The notes: a model not told the origin generated them from the sequence alone. Shown: positions 53,705 through 62,529, counted from the stretch's first letter. The stretch is 64,000 nt of DNA from Stenotrophomonas indicatrix (GCF_002750975.1 NZ_PEJS01000001.1:2294001-2358000); one strand, 5' to 3'. Numbers and translations: made by a program.

Positions 53705-55117
53705 TCAGGGGCTGGAAACCGCCGAGTTTGCCGCCGGCCCTGCCAGCACATACGCATCTGGGCCGGAGTCCGGGAAGCCGCCACAGGCCTTGTCGCCCGG
53801 CGCCACCGGATCACACGGCCACTGCGCGCGCGTCACAGTATCGCGCAGCTCGAAGCGGGTGCCGTTCCAGACCACGAAGGACAGATGCTCGCGGTTCCAG
53901 TCACTGAAGCTGTGCGGGCCGGTCTTCTGCGGTGATTCCGGGTACTGCACGAACCAACGCATGGCCGGCCCGTACTGCAACTTGCTGTGGTCCAGGCTGA
54001 TCTTGCCTTCGCGGGTGCGGTGACGGGCACGATCGGCCTCGGCGATCGACGGTGCCGCCGGCATTGCCATTGCAGTGATGTCCTGCGGGACGCCATCGCT
54101 GCCCACCTGGTACACGCGCTGGCGTACGTAGGCCTGCCCGCAACTGCCGGCTGCGAGTCGGACGGGCTCTGCGGTGTTCTCGTTTGGCAGTGCGCCATCG
54201 GCACAGTCGAACGGCGCCGAGACCAGGTAGGTGGCCGTCGACGCATCCGCGCCTTCAAACGAGCGGACCCAGATGTCTCCCAGGCGGGCGATGAAGTCCG
54301 GGCGCTGGCCCATACCGGCCACGGCCTTGAACCACGCCTTCTGGCGCACTTCGCGCTCGCGCCAGCTGCGCGGCAGGTGGATGTCCTGCTCAGGCAAGGC
54401 CACCAGCAGCGCCGCCAGGTGCGGCGGCAACGCGCCCTGGCAGGCGCCGATCATCAGATCGCCCTGCGGCGCCAGGCGACCGGCAAGATCGACCGGGCAG
54501 CGCGCACCGAGCTGGCGCTCGGCGGCCTGGTCTGGTGCCAACGGGATGATCGGCGGTGCGATGGGAGCCGGGGCGGACGGCGGGACCGGCACAGAGGCTG
54601 GTGCGGTGTCGGGCGCCGGTGCGATGGCGGCAACGGGGGCCCGCACCTGCGCGGGAGCCGGTGGTGGAGCTGCGACAGGGGCCGTTGCGACAGGGGCAGC
54701 ATTGGTGGAGGCAACGTCGGCCGGCGGTGCCATCGGTGCTGCCGCAGGTGCCGGTGCACTCGCGGGTTCAGCGGCGACAGGTTCCGGAGCGACGCCCGTC
54801 GCCGGTTGCGGCTGCGGTGCGGGTTCGGGTGCGGGCGGCATGGACGGCACAGGTGCAGCAACCACGGCAGGCACCGGATCAACTGCGGCGACGGGAGCCG
54901 GTGCAGCTACGGCATCAGTTGCGGTGTTAGCGGGCGTCTGCGCGTCCGCCGCGGCCACCACCGGTGCTGGCACCGCCTCCTCGACGGCGGGAGCCGCCGG
55001 GGCGTCCGGTGCCTGCTGTGCGTGGGCCATGGCGGCAGCCAGTCCCAGCGGCAGCAGCCACAGTACCGGAGCGCGACCACGCTGGGCCGCTTGGGAACGC
55101 AGGAAAGTGTTTCGCAT
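53705..55117 (-). CDS. Exported Pro/Ala-rich protein with a Cys-rich C-terminal domain, unknown
   Basis: 470 residues. A signal peptide ends near AAMAHAQQ. A low-complexity Pro/Ala/Val linker fills about residues 35-205. The C-terminal ~260 residues form a folded-looking domain with six cysteines (e.g. GARCPVDL, IGACQG, FDCADGA, GSCGQAYV, WPCDPVAPGDKACGG) and Trp-rich segments. The linker length would span the periplasm. It lies 96 bases downstream of the GH19 effector gene on the same strand. I do not recognise the family. Confidence 0.75.
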   Translation of the reverse strand: MRNTFLRSQAAQRGRAPVLWLLPLGLAAAMAHAQQAPDAPAAPAVEEAVPAPVVAAADAQTPANTATDAVAAPAPVAAVDPVPAVVAAPVPSMPPAPEPAPQPQPATGVAPEPVAAEPASAPAPAAAPMAPPADVASTNAAPVATAPVAAPPPAPAQVRAPVAAIAPAPDTAPASVPVPPSAPAPIAPPIIPLAPDQAAERQLGARCPVDLAGRLAPQGDLMIGACQGALPPHLAALLVALPEQDIHLPRSWREREVRQKAWFKAVAGMGQRPDFIARLGDIWVRSFEGADASTATYLVSAPFDCADGALPNENTAEPVRLAAGSCGQAYVRQRVYQVGSDGVPQDITAMAMPAAPSIAEADRARHRTREGKISLDHSKLQYGPAMRWFVQYPESPQKTGPHSFSDWNREHLSFVVWNGTRFELRDTVTRAQWPCDPVAPGDKACGGFPDSGPDAYVLAGPAANSAVSSP

Positions 55118-55213
55118 GTTGTGTCCTTACAAAGAGATCCATGTAGGCACCCGAGGGTGCTCGGTGTCGTGCGATGGGCCCGCCGGTCTCCGACCTGCCG
55201 GGCGGTGCCCAGA

Positions 55214-56230
55214 TTACAGCGATCGCGGGCGGTTCTGCTCCTGCTCGCGGGTGACCGAAACGGTCTGTTCCTGGCGGGAAGAGGCTTCGGCCGCCAACTG
55301 CTGGCTGCTCTGCTCGAGCGGCAGCTGGGCAGCGGCCTCACGCTGCACCATCGAGCGCTGCATCGCCGGGTCCCCCATGACGCCCTGCACCGCAAACAGC
55401 GCCCTGCCGTCGGTACCGGCCACCACGTGATCGATACGGCTCATCCCTGCCTTCTGTGCGCTCAACGCCAAGGCTCCGGCCGTATTGTCCAGTTCCTGCT
55501 GGCTGCGCAGGCCACTCTGCGGCCCCATCTTCTGCAGATGGCCCCGCGCGTCGGTGAACAGCCGGTTGCCGGCATGGGCCGGATCGGACATGTCGCGCGC
55601 GCGCTCAGGCAACTGTGCAGGTTCGCCCACTTCGCCGCGGGCAAGCCGGTCCATCACGTCCGGGGTCAGCTTCTGCTGCCACGCCTCGAAACGCTTGAGC
55701 CGGTCCTCCACCCCGTTGACGGCACCGTTGATGGCGTACGTCGCCTCGCGCACGTCCTCGCGCGCGTGTTCCGGCACACGGTTCTGCCACTGCCACACCG
55801 CGATGCGACCTGCGTGTTCCGGCTGCGATGCCAGCTCGGGCTGGTTGACAAGGTCCAGATCCAGCGCAGTGCCGGCGCGCTCGTAGCTTTCCTTGCCGGT
55901 CAGCGGCAGATAACCGCGCCCGTGGTACTTGAGCGCATCTCCGGGCGCGTCGTTGCCCATCCGGCCGCCATACATCAGCTCGGCCAGATCCTCCGGACGC
56001 CCTCGCAGGGCTTCCTGGCGCGCGGACTCCAGCGCCTCGGTGCCATTGCGCCACGCCGCTTCGACCGGGATCTGCGAGATGCCCCGGGTATAGTTGAAAC
56101 TCTCGTTGAGCCGGCTCAGGCCGCGCGACTCGTGCCCTGCCTGGGCCATGAAATTGGCCAGTTCAAGGGGGGAGTCGATGCCGGCTTTCGTCGCCTGCCG
56201 CAGCAGTTGCGACTCTCTATCGGTCGACAC
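55214..56230 (-). CDS. X-T4SS effector: GH19 (chitinase/lysozyme-like) domain plus XVIPCD
   Basis: 338 residues from a GTG start with AGGAG seven bases upstream. The first ~175 residues match glycoside hydrolase 19: catalytic Glu in FMAQAGHESRGLSRL, then LMYGGRMGNDAPGDALKYHG, GRGYLPLTGKESYERAG and AVWQWQN. XVIPCD starts near residue 215 (SDPAHAGNRLF, AGMSRIDHVVAGTDGRALFA, PLEQSSQQL). It would cut peptidoglycan in target cells after T4SS delivery. The candidate immunity gene is 57 bases upstream. Confidence 0.9.
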   Translation of the reverse strand: MSTDRESQLLRQATKAGIDSPLELANFMAQAGHESRGLSRLNESFNYTRGISQIPVEAAWRNGTEALESARQEALRGRPEDLAELMYGGRMGNDAPGDALKYHGRGYLPLTGKESYERAGTALDLDLVNQPELASQPEHAGRIAVWQWQNRVPEHAREDVREATYAINGAVNGVEDRLKRFEAWQQKLTPDVMDRLARGEVGEPAQLPERARDMSDPAHAGNRLFTDARGHLQKMGPQSGLRSQQELDNTAGALALSAQKAGMSRIDHVVAGTDGRALFAVQGVMGDPAMQRSMVQREAAAQLPLEQSSQQLAAEASSRQEQTVSVTREQEQNRPRSL

Positions 56231-56287
56231 AGTGCAACTCCTGGATGTTCATCAACGCGGATTCCTTTCCGCCGGTTGGAGCTTGGC

Positions 56288-56878
56288 TCATGGAAGCGAC
56301 ACCTCGGCGACACTGGACGGATCGAAGTCCTCGAACCGCACCCTGCCCAGTTCCGCCACCGAGAAATCCCGGATGTTGGTCGCCTCGGTCTCGATATCCA
56401 CGACCTTGCGTCTCACCCCATCCACCCAGCACGCCTTGTCCGCCGATGCGTAACGGAACCGATACGTGCTGCTCCAGCGCTCGCGGCTGCCGCCGTTGGT
56501 GATCACGCTGAAGGTATCTTCCTCAACCATTGCATACGCAAAAGGGTCGCCAGCCAGGCCACCGCGGGTGGAACACGGCACCAGCTTGTCGTTGCGCGCG
56601 GCCAGCTGCCAGCGCCCGCGCCCGTCACCGCGCAGCAACAGCAGCACCCGGTTTGGTCCGTGCTGGCCGGGCACCAGCCCTTCCGGCGTCGGCTGGTCGA
56701 TGACCAGCAGCTGGTACTCGATGCCATCGCCGTTGAGCTCGCCCCTGACGGCTTCCAGCAGGTTCGCACCGGACGGAACGAATGCCAGGGCATCGTCCAT
56801 GTGTGCGCCAAACCTGTCGTCCATCCCCTCCCACTCCTTCAATGTCGTCTTGCCGATGCCCGCGTTGATGACAGGCAC
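56288..56878 (-). CDS. Candidate immunity protein (X-Tfi) for the GH19 effector
   Basis: 196 residues from a GTG start (no ATG fits). The order, immunity gene first and effector second on one strand, mirrors the lipase pair. The protein has two Cys (VPCSTRGG, ACWVDG), suggesting an oxidising compartment, yet no signal peptide. Just upstream and in frame, 56903-56965 encodes a hydrophobic signal-like run (TLATIAATVLPELSSASAG) that ends in a TGA eight codons before this start. A stop in an ancestral signal peptide is one explanation; chance is another. Confidence 0.65.
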   Translation of the reverse strand: MPVINAGIGKTTLKEWEGMDDRFGAHMDDALAFVPSGANLLEAVRGELNGDGIEYQLLVIDQPTPEGLVPGQHGPNRVLLLLRGDGRGRWQLAARNDKLVPCSTRGGLAGDPFAYAMVEEDTFSVITNGGSRERWSSTYRFRYASADKACWVDGVRRKVVDIETEATNIRDFSVAELGRVRFEDFDPSSVAEVSLP

Positions 56879-57144
56879 GGTTGCGTTGCCCGGCCGCGCC
56901 GGTCACCCTGCAGATGCGGATGATAGCTCCGGGAGCACCGTGGCAGCGATGGTGGCAAGCGTCACCCGTCGGACGGGCAGACAGGGTCCTCATGGACGGA
57001 AAAGCTCCTGCAATCGGTAGCGCCGAAGCGTCATTTTTCTGACGCCGGGAGAGCTTAGCGCGAGGAGGTCTATTGCGTCGAAGAGCAGGAAAAGCGAAAA
57101 GCGGAATTGATCACAAAAAAAATGGGCTAAGCGTGAACGGTGCC

Positions 57145-57420
57145 TTACCTGATGAACAGACGCGCCGTGCAGACCGTGGTGGCAATCCTGCACTGATCCT
57201 GTGACATCTGCTTCCATGCCGCCTTCGCGCTGCATTGCAGCAGGGCGACAACGACCGCGCGCTGCTCCGGAATGACAGCGACAACGCTGGCGGTTTCATT
57301 GAACCGCCCCGCGCGGGATGTTGCACGCAGGGTCCGTGATGCTCGCCGGATGGCCGCGCAGCCCGGCACGCCCTGGCCACCTATTGGATACCTGCCCGGC
57401 GTGCGATTGCCTTCCGCCAA
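57145..57420 (-). pseudogene. Decayed DUF4189-like gene
   Basis: The frame encodes PGRYPIGGQGVPGCAAI, nearly the N-terminal mature motif of the intact paralogues at 59494 and 60820 (GQYPIGxQGxxGCAPI), then VVALLQCSAKAAW and DQCRIATTVC before a stop. The signal peptide is missing, the first Cys of the motif is replaced (TPG instead of CPxG), and the C-terminal half with three Cys is lost. It is a remnant rather than a working gene. Confidence 0.7.
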
Positions 57421-57514
57421 GACAGGAAAAGGCAGCAGGCCTGCAATCCACAGAAGTCACGGCTAGAAACGTGTTGGATTCGTCTCATGGCTTTCCTGCC
57501 TCCTGACAGCCTCA

Positions 57515-57537
57515 GGCCGTGGCCGTGGCCGTGGCCG
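57515..57537. repeat. Short hexamer tandem repeat (GGCCGT)
   Basis: About 3.7 copies of GGCCGT, ten bases past the coding end of the 57548 gene. Confidence 0.6.
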
Positions 57538-57547
57538 ACAATCGCGG

Positions 57548-58561
57548 TCAGCGCAATTGCTGCGCGCAGGTAGCCCCTTGGGTGGCGTAGTCACGGATGT
57601 AGCCGTCCATCGTCAGCACCGTGATATCGCAGCGATTGTTCACGTCACTGACGACATGCCCGTATACGTTCAACCCCTGAACGCGCTCACCACGATGGAG
57701 GTACAAGGTGCGCGATCCATCAGACCCGTTCTCCACGCGGTCCGGCGTTCCCCATGTCCGCACGAACTCCTGCTCGGTCTTGCCGATCCACATGTCCATG
57801 AGGTTGTTGCGACCCACACGGTTGGCTGCACGAACCGACTCATCCAGCACGCGGGTCGTTTCCCGCTGGCCGCGTGCCAGGTTTGCTTCCAGGTTACGCT
57901 CAATACGGTCCAGCTCGGCGTCGGTCGGCCGATAGGTGAACGCCGGACGCGTGCCGTCCTTCCAGAGGTTCCCCCAGACAAAATTCGCGGGTGATTGGCC
58001 GACGTCACCGATGGGCAGGAAGCCCCGCTTCATCATTTCCGCGGGCACTTTGGCCTCGGGGTCAGGTCCAACGAGACAGGCAAACCGCACCAGTTGCACC
58101 TGCCACGGCTCGACCGCCTCGCTGGTCGGATCGAATCTCTCCGGTGGAACATCCTCGATTGCACGGTCGCGCCATTGCACCAGACTCATCTTCATGGCCA
58201 CAGTGTTACGCGCACAGTTCACCGAGTACTTCCTGATCAGTCGATTCGGCTTGGTCGCGTTCTCGTAAACCGTATTGACCTGGATCTCGTATACCGGATC
58301 CGGGCCAGCAACGCGCTCGCCGGGCTTTGGCGGCTTCTTCCGGCGCAATTGCTTCAGGTACGCGTTCTGCTCTTCCTGCGTGGCGGTCTGCAGGAAAGCC
58401 ATCAGGTCCGAGCGGCTGCTGAGCGTTTGCGCATCCACCACCCACGCCTCGCGATTGGGCTTGTCGCCACCGGCGAAAATGACCCAGCTATCGGCGGCGT
58501 GTGCTGACGAACCGAGCACCAGTCCGCCGAACAGCATCACTACACGGAAGGGATTCTGCAT
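57548..58561 (-). CDS. Exported protein of unknown function in the T4SS accessory region
   Basis: 337 residues with a clear signal peptide (cleavage near SSAHAADS). The N-terminal part (SWVIFAGGDKPNREAWVVDA) resembles surface-adhesin-like E proteins with a 'WVIF...G..VDA' opening. The C-terminal part (QEFVRTWGTPDRVENGSDG, TLYLHRGERVQ) resembles the small BamE/SmpA-like fold. Neither assignment is firm. It lies between decayed and frameshifted DUF4189 copies and could be an extra periplasmic protection factor or an unrelated cargo gene. Confidence 0.75.
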   Translation of the reverse strand: MQNPFRVVMLFGGLVLGSSAHAADSWVIFAGGDKPNREAWVVDAQTLSSRSDLMAFLQTATQEEQNAYLKQLRRKKPPKPGERVAGPDPVYEIQVNTVYENATKPNRLIRKYSVNCARNTVAMKMSLVQWRDRAIEDVPPERFDPTSEAVEPWQVQLVRFACLVGPDPEAKVPAEMMKRGFLPIGDVGQSPANFVWGNLWKDGTRPAFTYRPTDAELDRIERNLEANLARGQRETTRVLDESVRAANRVGRNNLMDMWIGKTEQEFVRTWGTPDRVENGSDGSRTLYLHRGERVQGLNVYGHVVSDVNNRCDITVLTMDGYIRDYATQGATCAQQLR

Positions 58562-58823
58562 GATTCGTTCCTTCGAATGGTGTGGAGACTAACGCGGATG
58601 GTGCTTCCCAGCACAGCCAACCGTGTCACTTTGACTGATGTGATCACGATATGTCCATGGCGAAAGATCTTGCGTTGACTGAGTCCTGTTCCTAAGCAGT
58701 CGTCCCGGAGCAAGTGTCCGAAGTACCCGTAGATCGCAAAACGACGCCGGCGCTGCTGGAAGAATGGCTTGGCACTCTCCAAAAGAAACGCAGTGACCTG
58801 AGGCCTGTGTTGCGTTGGACGGC

Positions 58824-59363
58824 CTAAAATGACTCATACACTGGCTTGGTACAGTCCTCGTATGCCACCTGACAGGACTTTCCATCGGTATCAACGCACG
58901 ACTGCTGAGCCAGTTTCCGAGCCTCGGCCGGCTCTTTGGCGCTGGCTAGACCGGCGCGAGAAGCGCCACCCTGACTATTGGGAACCAACCATGCGACGCA
59001 CTGATTCCGATACGTAAAGATAACCCTGCAGTCTGAAGCTCCGCGCCTGCTGCAATCCGCCAAGGCCATCTGCTCGGCGCTCTCCTTGCTTGGTCGACCA
59101 CTTGCAACGCCCGCGTCTGCGGTTGCATTGGAAGAGGCAATCCCCCCACGTCTTATGCCATTTTCCAGCGGGCTCCGGCTCGCGGGCAGCACCACCAGCT
59201 CTCTGGAATGGAGCACATCCGCCCCCCCCTTGATCGCCGATTGGATACTGGCCCGTGGGGCATCGGCCCTCGGCATTGACATTACCGATAACCACGAGCA
59301 CGGCAAACACCATCGTTAAAGCCAAAAAGATTGAAGTCCCGCTCAGAGGCTTGAAGTCGCCAT
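58824..59363 (-). pseudogene. DUF4189-like gene with a frameshift at a G6 tract
   Basis: The N-terminal half (VVIGNVNAEGRCPTGQYPIG, HKTWG) is in one frame and the C-terminal half (IASSNATADAGV, ADCSRRGASDCRVIFTYRNQ, CQVAYEDCTKPVYESF) in another. They join at a run of six G on the minus strand (59142-59147): one G fewer gives an uninterrupted KTWGIASSNA and restores all eight family cysteines. The start is unclear; an ATG at 59363 is out of frame with the signal peptide, so a second lesion is possible. Sequencing error at the homopolymer is the alternative. Confidence 0.75.
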
Positions 59364-59493
59364 TGCCAAGACTCTCGCAACATCGCTGTTGATCACTCTC
59401 TGGCCTGATGCTCCGCGTCCGCCATCCTCCTTGAAGCCCGCCGCAGTGCTTCAAGCGACACCGAAAGAACCGAAGGCAAGACGATACGCCAGA

Positions 59494-60012
59494 TCAGCCC
59501 TCCTGAAAGAAGGGCTTGGTGCAGTCCGAGTGTACAAACGTACACTCCTGGCTTCCCGACTTCCGACAATCCTGCGTCGCCCTCTCTAGAGCTTGTTCCT
59601 TAGTAGCGCCCGCATTGAACATCGTTCCGTTGTCAGGTCGGCCAGTCCTGATGGACGCATAGCACTGATTGTAATAGGTGTACAACACCTTGCAGTCAGT
59701 CGCCCCCCAGTGACCGCACCGCTCGATCGCCTGACGCTCGGCCGAGGCCTTGGCCTGATGGCCAGTGGATGCACCCGCATCGCCATTCATGGACCCCGCA
59801 ACGGCTCCCCACGTTTTTACCCAGTGCCCGGGATTCTCCTCAGGTGCGCTCTGGCCCGCACCGGGGATGGGAGCGCAGCCGCCTACTCCCTGATCGCCGA
59901 TCGGATACTGGCCCGGCGGGCAGCGGCCTTCTGCTGCTGCAGAATTGATGTATGCAGAGCCCATCAGCATGAAAGACAAGCAAAGACACTTCAGAAAACC
60001 GTTGGCACTCAT
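59494..60012 (-). CDS. Exported eight-cysteine protein, DUF4189-like (copy B)
   Basis: 172 residues. Signal peptide ends near NSAAAEG. Mature start RCPPGQYPIGDQGVGGCAP, then WVKTWGAVAGSMNGDAG, ERCGHWGATDCKVLYTYYNQ and CTFVHSDCTKPFF. Eight cysteines suggest four disulfides, consistent with a periplasmic or secreted protein. DUF4189 has no known activity that I can cite. It begins 15 bases after the broken virB6 copy, on the same strand. Confidence 0.85.
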   Translation of the reverse strand: MSANGFLKCLCLSFMLMGSAYINSAAAEGRCPPGQYPIGDQGVGGCAPIPGAGQSAPEENPGHWVKTWGAVAGSMNGDAGASTGHQAKASAERQAIERCGHWGATDCKVLYTYYNQCYASIRTGRPDNGTMFNAGATKEQALERATQDCRKSGSQECTFVHSDCTKPFFQEG

Positions 60013-60026
60013 CGTCAGTCTAGCCT

Positions 60027-60660
60027 CTAATTGCCTTGATTCGAGTTCGCTGCACCAAGTTGACCAGGTGTGGCTCCCGTCGAACCACCCGTGCCGTCAA
60101 ACACTCGGCCCAAACTGTTCTGAGGATTATCAGCGCTGTGGCCCGACGCCGCCTCTGGGGCCGCAGGCGGCGGAGCCGACATACCCGGCGGACGACCATC
60201 GGCACTCGGCGAGGCGCTGGCGCCGCCACCTATCTGCGAATATGCCATGAAGGTGCCCAGCGTGCCTTGGAAGAACATCGCCGCCATTGGGGGCACAATC
60301 AGGATCCAAGGTCGTCAAGATCAGACCAATGCCACCCTGCTGCATCGCCTGGCTGGACAAGCCGCTCTCAGACGCAGGGCCAAGAATCAGCTTCGCACCT
60401 GCCGATTCCAGCCAGAAGGCTTTGGCCACGCGGAACACCATGGCCAAGGCGATACCTGTCAACGCAGCCAGGACTGCCATGGAGAACAGCGCACCTTTGC
60501 CATGGAACAGCCGTCGCTGGAACAGCTACTTCGTCTGCTCCAACAACAAACCGAGGATGAACAATGGGCCAAGGCCAATGAAAAGCGCGATTGCTATCTC
60601 ATACAACAGCAGCATTGAGCCTGCTGTGACGGCCGGACCTACGGCACCCAGCCCCATACA
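60027..60660 (-). pseudogene. Broken duplicate of the 3' half of virB6
   Basis: About 630 bases closely match the 3' part of virB6 (61390-62529). The copy has no 5' half, a TAG in place of a Ser codon in the EQTKSLF region (near 60529), and one inserted base near 60304 that shifts LTTLILTAPPMA. Beyond the shift the last frame stays open and ends in a tail (ADGRPPGMSAPPPAAPEA..., ending NSNQGN) unlike that of the intact VirB6. Homology fades near 60660. Confidence 0.85.
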
Positions 60661-60819
60661 TCACATGCCCCGCGCCTTCTGCCCCGTCGATGCCGGCCAC
60701 GGCGGCGCTTCAAAAAACTTCCAGATTAGATGCCAACTCCATGACGGAGGCAACACGAAGTCGGCACCTACACGGTAACGGCCAACCTCGCAAAAATGCA
60801 TTGCGTCATTGACCCACCT

Positions 60820-61344
60820 TCAATAGGACTGATAAATGGGCTCGCTGCATTCGGAATAAACTACCCGACAGTTGAGCCCACCTTTAGCTTCACACCGTTC
60901 CAATACCATCTTCTTCGACTGCTCAATTGTCGGAGAACCTGCGAAGCTCGTCCCACCTTCGCCGGCACCTGGTACAGCCGCTGCCGCGCATTGGTGCTTG
61001 TACGTAAAGGAGGCTGCACAAGCTCGGCCGCCACTGTTTGCACAAACTGCTATAGCGTCCCGTACCGCTTCGGACTTGCTCAACCTCCCTGCGGCTGCAC
61101 CGGAAGCGCCATCAGGAGAAAGCGAGATGGCGCCCCAAGTTTTTATCCATTTACCACTGGGGCGAGCCGGAGCGGCCACCCCACCGCCACTTGGAATTGG
61201 CGCGCAGCCCTGAACACCTTGACCGCCTATCGGATACTGCCCCTGAGGACAACCGCCCTCTGCCTTTACCAATGTTGGGCACGACAAAGTCACCATCGCC
61301 AATACTGCATAAAGAACTGAGCACCGCAGAGAAAGCCTGGACAT
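60820..61344 (-). CDS. Exported eight-cysteine protein, DUF4189-like (copy C)
   Basis: 174 residues. Signal peptide ends near TLVKAEGG. Mature region: GCPQGQYPIGGQGVQGCAPI, WIKTWGAISLSPDGAS, VCANSGGRACAASFTYKHQC, ERCEAKGGLNCRVVYSECSE. Eight cysteines in the same pattern as copy B. The start lies 45 bases downstream of the virB6 stop, so it is probably the last gene of the T4SS operon. Confidence 0.87.
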   Translation of the reverse strand: MSRLSLRCSVLYAVLAMVTLSCPTLVKAEGGCPQGQYPIGGQGVQGCAPIPSGGGVAAPARPSGKWIKTWGAISLSPDGASGAAAGRLSKSEAVRDAIAVCANSGGRACAASFTYKHQCAAAAVPGAGEGGTSFAGSPTIEQSKKMVLERCEAKGGLNCRVVYSECSEPIYQSY

Positions 61345-61389
61345 TCTTTACCTCAAGGTCAACATGACGGCTAACACGAAAGCTGAGCT

Positions 61390-62529
61390 TCAACTCGCGG
61401 ATCCATACTTGCCAGTGGTCAGACCGTTGTTGGATGGGGGGGCAGAGGGAATGCTAGTCCCTGCCACTCTGGTCGAAGCATCTTGGCTACTGCTACCTGT
61501 CATCGCGGGCGCAGGTGCTGGATGACTACCCGGCGGACGACCATCAGCGCTTGGGGTAGCCGCCGCACCGCCGCCTATCTGCGAATATGCCATGAAGGTG
61601 CCCAAGGTGCCCTGGAAGAACACGGCAGCCATTGGGGGCGCAGTCAGGATCAGGGTCGTCAGGATCAGCCCCATGCCGCCCTGCTGCATCGCCTGGCTGG
61701 ACAGGCCGTTCTCGAAAGCCGGGCCAAGAATCAGCTTCGCACCTGCAGATTCGAGCCAAAAGGCTTTGGCCACGCGGAACACCATGTCCAAGGCGATACC
61801 TGTCATTGCAGCCAGCACTGCCATAGAGAACAGCGTACCAATGCCATAGAACAGCCATCGCTGGAACAGTGACTTCGTCTGCTCGAACAACAAGCAGAGG
61901 ATGAACAATGGGCCAAGGCCAATGAACAATGCAATGGCTATCTCATACAACAGCAGCATCGAGCCTGCTGTGATCGCCGGACCAGCGGTACCAAGTCCTA
62001 CGAACAACATCGCCCGCGACTTCTCTTCGATCAGTTCCGGATCCGCCATGACGTCGATAGCGTCGATACTCGCCAACGCGACCTGAAGGTATGCCAGGTT
62101 GTCATCGATCTGCTCTTCCGGCGACTTGTTCGAGTCGGTCACCACATGGGTGATTTCATCTCGCACGGTCTTCGTCAGGAACGTATGGAGATTGGTGCCC
62201 AACATGCCCATGGTCGAGGCAACACTGATGATCAGGGCCGCGCGCGCCATGTTTGTCACCAGAATCATCATGGAATCGCGGCTGCGCCCGGTCACGATGC
62301 GGAAACCCTGGATCAGCACCCAGAGCGTCATCAGCGTGAGGGAAATACCAAGCACCCATGCCATCATGTTTTCCATGAGCTGGAGCCCGAAATCGCTGAT
62401 TCGTTCCCGCAGGAAATTGAGAATCAGGCGAAAGAATACGAAGTCGCCGATTGACTGGACACGTGTGGCGAATCCAAGCAACTCATGCAGACCACCAGAA
62501 AATTCAAAGTTGGCGACCGATCTCATCAT
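61390..62529 (-). CDS. virB6: Type IV secretion inner-membrane protein VirB6
   Basis: 379 residues from the ATG at 62529, with AAGGA nine bases upstream. A TrbL/VirB6-like central region has at least five membrane helices (e.g. VLGISLTLMTLWVLIQGFRI, LLLYEIAIALFIGLGPLFIL, WLFYGIGTLFSMAVLAAMTG). A hydrophilic Pro/Ser/Gly-rich tail of about 55 residues ends TTGKYGSAS. VirB6 forms part of the inner-membrane translocation channel. The 3' half is duplicated downstream as a pseudogene with another tail. Confidence 0.9.
   Translation of the reverse strand: MMRSVANFEFSGGLHELLGFATRVQSIGDFVFFRLILNFLRERISDFGLQLMENMMAWVLGISLTLMTLWVLIQGFRIVTGRSRDSMMILVTNMARAALIISVASTMGMLGTNLHTFLTKTVRDEITHVVTDSNKSPEEQIDDNLAYLQVALASIDAIDVMADPELIEEKSRAMLFVGLGTAGPAITAGSMLLLYEIAIALFIGLGPLFILCLLFEQTKSLFQRWLFYGIGTLFSMAVLAAMTGIALDMVFRVAKAFWLESAGAKLILGPAFENGLSSQAMQQGGMGLILTTLILTAPPMAAVFFQGTLGTFMAYSQIGGGAAATPSADGRPPGSHPAPAPAMTGSSSQDASTRVAGTSIPSAPPSNNGLTTGKYGSAS

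Noticed and set aside
53987..56923. A plus-strand open frame of 978 codons across the effector region
   Set aside because: It runs antisense to the Pro/Ala-rich gene, the GH19 effector and its immunity candidate, and reads as low-complexity Gly/Arg sequence.
57145..60800. Insertion sequence or transposon explaining the DUF4189/virB6 duplications
   Set aside because: No transposase fragment, terminal inverted repeats or target-site duplications are seen; homologous tandem duplication is sufficient.
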